The notes under the pieces were generated by a model. It had not been told where the DNA came from. It worked only from the letters and a program-made list of their open reading frames with translations, and searched no databases. A stretch of DNA of 64,000 nt from JBGPEQ01 sp050180895 (lineage in GTDB: Bacteria > Pseudomonadota > Alphaproteobacteria > Dongiales > Dongiaceae): positions 186,001 through 250,000 of the forward strand of contig JBFXDS010000006.1 of assembly GCA_050180895.1 (NCBI GenBank), given 5' to 3'. Positions within the stretch are counted from its first letter, which is position 1. Every line of letters begins with the position of its first letter. The position numbers and the translations under genes are program-made. Positions 59,941 through 64,000 of the stretch are shown in pieces.

Positions 59941-60848
59941 TGGCGACGCAGTCGCTTGCGGACGCTCGATCGCTGGCGACACGTCGCGCGCTGGGGGAGC
60001 GGATCTCGTTCGCAGCACCCGGCCGCCTGCATTCCCTGCCGCTCCTGGCGCTGATGGCGGTCGGCTTCCTGGCGCCGCTGCTGGCGATCCTCTGGTTCAG
60101 CGTCACGCCGGCGCGTACCTTCGATCTCTGGCAGTCCCCGACGCTCGAGAACTACCACACCATCTTTGTCGAGACCTTCTACCGGTCGTTCCTCTGGTCG
60201 CTCGTGCTGGCGGTGGCGACGGTCGCCGTGCTCGCGGTCATTTGCTATCCACTCGCCTACGCCCTGGCCCGGGTATTCGGCCGATGGGCCAATCTGCTGA
60301 CTCTGTTCCTGGTGCTGCCGCTGTTCGTGTCGGAGAACGTGCGGCTCTATGGCTGGATACTGTTCTTCATCAAGGGCGGCGTGCTGCCGGGCACGATCAA
60401 GTCGCTGACCGGACTGGAGCTGGACAACTTCCTGTTTACGCCGGGGATGATCGTCTTCGGCATGGTCTACGTCTATCTGCCGTTCATGCTGTTCCCGATG
60501 ACGCTCGGCGTCTCCATGGTGCCACGCGAAACGACCGAGGCGGCCGCCGATCTCGGCGCCACGCGCTGGCAGATATTCCGCGAGATCGAGTTACCGCTGG
60601 CCATGCCCGGCATCGTCATCGGCTGCCTGCTTACCTTCGTGCTCGCCGTGGGAGCCATCGCCGAGGCGAAGGTGCTGGGCGGCCAGTCCGTCATCCCGAT
60701 CACCCATGACATCGAGATCGCCTTCACCTACGCACAGAACTGGCCGCTCGGCGCGGCGCTCTCGGTCCTGCTGATGATCGTCGTCGGCGCGCTGGTGATC
60801 GCCGTGCTCCGGCGCTTCGATCTCGACCGCATCCTCGGCCGGCGATAG
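59940..60848 (+). CDS. ABC transporter permease, PotB type (second importer)
   Basis: This 302-residue permease has six main membrane segments after a 28-residue polar N-terminus. The EAA loop EAAADLGATRWQIFREIELPLAMPG lies near residue 200, docking the ATPase. The AVICYPLAYALARVFGRWANLLTLFLVLPLFVSENVRLYGW region is typical of PotB-like channels. It starts within the ATPase stop codon and is followed 10 bp later by the PotC-like permease gene. Confidence 0.9.
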   Translation: MATQSLADARSLATRRALGERISFAAPGRLHSLPLLALMAVGFLAPLLAILWFSVTPARTFDLWQSPTLENYHTIFVETFYRSFLWSLVLAVATVAVLAVICYPLAYALARVFGRWANLLTLFLVLPLFVSENVRLYGWILFFIKGGVLPGTIKSLTGLELDNFLFTPGMIVFGMVYVYLPFMLFPMTLGVSMVPRETTEAAADLGATRWQIFREIELPLAMPGIVIGCLLTFVLAVGAIAEAKVLGGQSVIPITHDIEIAFTYAQNWPLGAALSVLLMIVVGALVIAVLRRFDLDRILGRR

Positions 60849-60858
60849 GGGAGCGACG

Positions 60859-61668
60859 ATGACCGGTCAGACGTCGCGCGCCGTCCGCTCGCTGCTGTGG
60901 CTGTGGGCGGCGGTCATCATGCTGTTCCTCTACATGCCGTCGATCTGCGGCGCTATCGCCTCGCTCGGCGCCGGCCGCTATTTCACCTTTCCGGTGTCGC
61001 GATGGGGCCTCGGCTGGTACGAGAAGACGCTCAACTCGCTGGAGATCCACGCGCTGCTGGAGACGTCCGTGCTGATCGCCCTGCTGGTCATGGCGATCTC
61101 GGTCGTCATCGCCTTCCCGGGCGCGCTGGCCTTCGCCCGCTACAACTGGACCGGCCGGCCGCTGTTCCAGAAGATCGTGCTGCTGCCGATCTTCTTCCCG
61201 CAGTCGGTGCTGGGGCTGGCGCTGCTGCTCTGGTTCAACGCGCTCGGCCTGGACCTGTCCTGGCGGACGGCGGTCTTCGCCCATCTCGTCTGGATCGTGC
61301 CGGTGGTCACGCTGGTGATCTCGATCCAGGTCTACGGGTTCGATCCGGCGCTGGAGGAGGCGGCCTTCGATCTCGGCGCCAGCCGCTGGCAGGTGCTGAG
61401 GGAGGTGACGCTGCCCGTGCTCTGGCCCGGCATCTTTTCCGGATGCCTGTTCGCCTTCTTGCTGTCCTGGGGCAACTTCCCATTGTCGCTCTTCACCACG
61501 GGGCCCGATACCACCGTGCCCGAATATCTCTATGCCAAGATGATCGTCGGCTACACGCCGGGCGTGCCCGTGCTGGGAACGGTCTCGACCCTGGGCGCCG
61601 GGCTGGTGCTGCTGGGTGGATACGCCGTCATCCATGTCCTGCGTCGCCGCCGCAGCGCCGCCGCCTAA
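60859..61668 (+). CDS. ABC transporter permease, PotC type (second importer)
   Basis: The 269-residue protein has six membrane segments and the EAA loop EAAFDLGASRWQVLREVTLPVLWPG near residue 170. GGGAGCGACG precedes the ATG. It completes the importer of binding protein, ATPase and two permeases. Its 3' end overlaps the convergent RlmM-like gene by four bases. The Arg-rich C-terminus RRRRSAAA is cytoplasmic. Confidence 0.9.
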   Translation: MTGQTSRAVRSLLWLWAAVIMLFLYMPSICGAIASLGAGRYFTFPVSRWGLGWYEKTLNSLEIHALLETSVLIALLVMAISVVIAFPGALAFARYNWTGRPLFQKIVLLPIFFPQSVLGLALLLWFNALGLDLSWRTAVFAHLVWIVPVVTLVISIQVYGFDPALEEAAFDLGASRWQVLREVTLPVLWPGIFSGCLFAFLLSWGNFPLSLFTTGPDTTVPEYLYAKMIVGYTPGVPVLGTVSTLGAGLVLLGGYAVIHVLRRRRSAAA

Positions 61669-62594
61669 CCCTCGGCGAGCCGCATCCAGGTCAGCTCGTG
61701 CTTGTTGTGATGCAGGTGTGTCAGTCGCGCGCCGGGAATGGCGGCGAAGCGGCGGGCAGTCGCATGGTCCGTGGTGCCCTGGAACTTGATCGTGCAGACG
61801 AGATTGCGCGCCAGCCCCGACTGCAGCCAGCGCTCGACCAGCCCGAGCAGTCGGGTCGGGTAGCAGACGATGTCGCTGAACAGCCAGTCGACGGGGCCGA
61901 CATCGTCGGGCGCCAGCGCGAAGGCGCTCATGCGCCGGAACTCGACGTTCGGCAGCGCCGCGATCTCCGGCGCCAGGGGCGCCTTGTCGACGCTGACGAC
62001 GCACGCGCCCAGCGACTGCAGCGCCCAAGTCCAACCGCCGGGGCTGCTGCCCAGATCGAGGCAGCGTTCGCCCGGCTGTGGATGCCGGCCGATCTGGGTC
62101 AGCGCCTCCCACAGCTTCAAATAGGCGCGGTTAGGCGGCGCGGACCTGTTCTCGACGAACGCGACCTCGCCGTTGGGAAACGGGCTCGAGCAGCGCGCTG
62201 CGGCTAGGATGGTGTTCGCATCCACCAGCGTCCACGAGCCCAGGGGTGCCGACGGCGGCGCCGTGGGAAACGCCAGCGGCTTGGCGCTCACATGCGGCAG
62301 CGCCGCCTGAATCAGTGCTGCGCGCCGGTGCAGGCGGCAGAGATAGGGCGGCGCCCAGTTGCGCTGTATGGCGCGTAGCGCCCGCGCCGCATCGGCGATC
62401 GACGCGACGGAGATTTGCACCGGGTCCCACCAGACATTGGCACACCAAGCGGCCGGCAGCGGCGGGCCGGCGGCGAGATACAATCGGCCACGCCGTCCGA
62501 TGATGCGCACCTGCCCGAGGTCCGCCTCGAGCTCGGCGTCGAAGCCGGGCGCCGCCAGATATCCGGTCGCGTCGAGCGGCAGCGATTCGGCCAT
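61665..62594 (-). CDS. RlmM-like FtsJ-fold SAM-dependent methyltransferase
   Basis: The ATG at 62594 gives 309 residues. A THUMP-like N-terminal region (GYLAAPGFDAELEADLG) is followed by the FtsJ catalytic domain: CLDLGSSPGGWTWALQSLGACVVSVDKAPL near residues 197-226, WLFSDIVCYPTRLLGLVERW with the catalytic Asp, and TIKFQG with the catalytic Lys. The C-terminus HNKHELTWMRL matches RlmM endings. E. coli RlmM methylates C2498 of 23S rRNA; the same target is plausible but unproven here. Confidence 0.83.
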   Translation of the reverse strand: MAESLPLDATGYLAAPGFDAELEADLGQVRIIGRRGRLYLAAGPPLPAAWCANVWWDPVQISVASIADAARALRAIQRNWAPPYLCRLHRRAALIQAALPHVSAKPLAFPTAPPSAPLGSWTLVDANTILAAARCSSPFPNGEVAFVENRSAPPNRAYLKLWEALTQIGRHPQPGERCLDLGSSPGGWTWALQSLGACVVSVDKAPLAPEIAALPNVEFRRMSAFALAPDDVGPVDWLFSDIVCYPTRLLGLVERWLQSGLARNLVCTIKFQGTTDHATARRFAAIPGARLTHLHHNKHELTWMRLAEG

Positions 62595-62614
62595 CGTCGA
62601 GGCGGCGTGGCCGT

Positions 62615-63511
62615 CTAAGCCGGCCTGAGGCGCCGCTCCCAGAGCACCCCGATCGCCGACTGCATGGCCACCGCGCCGAACACGATCACGCCGCCACCGA
62701 GCGCGATGGGCGATGGCGCTTCCCCGACGACGAGCCACACCCATAGCGGCGAGAGGATGATCTCGGCCAGCAGCAGCAGCGATACCTCGGCCGCCGGCAC
62801 GCGCCGCGCCCCCAGCATGATGAGGAAGAAGCCGGTGCAGGTCTGGACGACACCCATGACGCAGGCCAGCAGCACGTCATGCAGCGGTAGTGCCAAGTCG
62901 CCGGCCATGACGGCTGCGACGCCAACGATGAGCATGCTGGCGATGGCTAGAGCCGGCAGCATGTCGACGTGGCGGAAGCGGCGGAGCAGCACGACCAGCA
63001 GGGCGTAGCTGGCGGCACAGACCAGCGCGATGATGATTCCGGAAAGACCGCGCCCGGCAAGGCCGTCGACCACCATGATGCCGATCCCGAAGACAGCGGC
63101 GGCGATGGCCAGCCAGGTCGCGGGTCGGACGCGTTCGCGCAGCAGCAGCCAGGCGAGGAGCGCGGCGAAGAACGGCGCCGAGCTGATGACGAACATGGCG
63201 TTGGCGACCGTCGTCAGCATCACCGCGAAGACATAGCCGATCATGCTGACGCCGAGGGTGGCCGCGGCGAAGAGCCCGCCCGCACCCATGCGCCGGAACG
63301 GCGCGACGAACCTCCCGCGGTACTGCAGCGCGATGACGGCCAGGGTCACAACGGCCATGGCGCCCGAACGATAGAACAGCACCTGCCAGGGAGTCGCGAC
63401 CTCCATGTGGCGCAGGAATAGTCCGCCGCTGCTCAGCACTGTGGCGGCGAGCAGCACCAGGACCACGCCGATGGTATAGGTGCCGGCTCGCATATCTGCG
63501 GGTCCGCTCAT
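62615..63511 (-). CDS. EamA/DMT family transporter
   Basis: The ATG at 63511 overlaps the stop of the HAD-family gene (ATGA) and gives 298 residues. Ten hydrophobic segments in two repeats are seen, with LLAATVLSSGGLFLRHME at the start and VSLLLLAEIILSPLWVWLVVGEAPSPIALGGGVIVFGAVAMQ at the end, the typical EamA closing. It moves small metabolites through the inner membrane; the substrate is unknown. Coupling to a HAD phosphatase is evident from the overlap. Confidence 0.9.
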   Translation of the reverse strand: MSGPADMRAGTYTIGVVLVLLAATVLSSGGLFLRHMEVATPWQVLFYRSGAMAVVTLAVIALQYRGRFVAPFRRMGAGGLFAAATLGVSMIGYVFAVMLTTVANAMFVISSAPFFAALLAWLLLRERVRPATWLAIAAAVFGIGIMVVDGLAGRGLSGIIIALVCAASYALLVVLLRRFRHVDMLPALAIASMLIVGVAAVMAGDLALPLHDVLLACVMGVVQTCTGFFLIMLGARRVPAAEVSLLLLAEIILSPLWVWLVVGEAPSPIALGGGVIVFGAVAMQSAIGVLWERRLRPA

Positions 63512-64000
63512 GGCGCGGCGTCGCGCGCGGCCAGGAGAGCATCGGCCAGCTCGACGAAGCCGGCGCCGCCCCGGCTCGGGGTCACATAGGCCGGGAGTGC
63601 CGCCAAGCGGTCGGCGAACGCCGCCACGTTGGCGACGCCGACGGCGTTGGGAAAGAATGCGAACATCGGCGCATCGTTGGGCGAATCGCCAGCGAATACG
63701 AACTCCTCGCGGCGGGCGTCGAGGTCGATGGCGAAGCACTCCTGCAGCAGGAGCCGAGTCATGCCGAGCTTGTCGTAGCTGCCGAACCATCCGTTGACAT
63801 GGATGGAACTGACCTTGGCCGTTGCCCCGGCCTCGCCGAACATCGCCACGATGCGGTCCACCTCCGCGCGGGCCAGCGGCGGCACGTCCTCGCGGACGTC
63901 GATTGCCAGGTCGGCCTCGCGGTACAGTTGATCGGACGCCAGGGCCGTGCCGGGCACGGCCGCCAGGATGCGGTCGCGCAGCGCCGCCAGCCGCTGCCGG
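63508..64000 (-). CDS. HAD-IIB family phosphatase, 5' end beyond the window
   Basis: About 163 C-terminal residues are present and the frame stays open to the window edge, so the gene continues beyond it. Visible motifs are the Lys of motif III in YDKLGMTRLLL and motif IV FAGDSPNDAPMFAFFPNAVGVAN, characteristic of Cof-type sugar-phosphate phosphatases and mannosyl-3-phosphoglycerate phosphatases. The N-terminal DxD motif lies outside. It ends in an ATGA overlap with the EamA gene, so the two form an operon. Confidence 0.85.
   Translation of the reverse strand, partial: RQRLAALRDRILAAVPGTALASDQLYREADLAIDVREDVPPLARAEVDRIVAMFGEAGATAKVSSIHVNGWFGSYDKLGMTRLLLQECFAIDLDARREEFVFAGDSPNDAPMFAFFPNAVGVANVAAFADRLAALPAYVTPSRGGAGFVELADALLAARDAAP

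Overview
The window is dense, GC-rich bacterial chromosome that reads as an alphaproteobacterium. Supporting marks are an IalB-family periplasmic protein, two DUF1127 proteins, a PmtA-type phospholipid methyltransferase, a VirA-like sensor kinase, GcvA-type LysR regulation and many MFS-independent small-molecule genes in ATGA-overlapped operons. A Rhodospirillales or Hyphomicrobiales member is plausible, but the sequence alone does not settle it. I see no rRNA, tRNA, CRISPR array, insertion sequence or prophage gene.

Left part (1-20 kb): a truncated exported protein with a dyad operator, a DUF924 protein, an isoquinoline 1-oxidoreductase-type molybdoenzyme pair (iorAB-like) divergent from an HxlR regulator, a complete four-gene polyamine-type ABC importer, a BAX-inhibitor-1 membrane protein, a YbbAP-like ABC exporter divergent from a TesA-like SGNH esterase and a FIST sensor protein, the aldo-keto reductase Tas, an overlapping thpR-cobB-uracil-DNA-glycosylase cluster, and small metabolic genes. 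A 0.73 kb gene-free block at 20178-20910 is a mosaic of palindromic repeats.

Middle (20.9-42 kb): tandem EamA exporters, acetoacetyl-CoA synthetase, a trimethylamine-dehydrogenase-like flavoprotein overlapping a non-pyrrolysine MttB homologue, a cytochrome c, a glyoxalase-fold protein, and an unusual three-gene unit in which a di-haem cytochrome c peroxidase lies between a response regulator and a VirA-like hybrid histidine kinase. Two fold-type I aminotransferases, a small tyrosine phosphatase, another EamA exporter and a LysR/DUF1127 pair follow.

Right part (42-64 kb): methyltransferases, a quinone oxidoreductase, asparaginase II, a SpoU-type RNA methyltransferase, ialB, rlmN, and then the highlight, a ten-gene bacterial microcompartment (BMC) operon at 49793-57370. 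It encodes two tandem-domain BMC-T shell proteins, one BMC-H, one BMC-P (EutN/CcmL), an acylating aldehyde dehydrogenase with a C-terminal helix resembling an encapsulation peptide, a class III aminotransferase-fold enzyme, a short-chain dehydrogenase, an APH-fold kinase and two poorly characterised small proteins. The enzyme set matches the aminoacetone/1-amino-2-propanol (RMM-type) microcompartment known from Mycobacterium and Rhodococcus: reduction, phosphorylation, phospho-elimination and oxidation to propionyl-CoA. An AraC regulator sits at the downstream end, and a second polyamine-type ABC importer is divergent from the operon, forming a probable uptake-plus-catabolism island. The window ends in an RlmM-like methyltransferase, an EamA exporter and a truncated HAD phosphatase.
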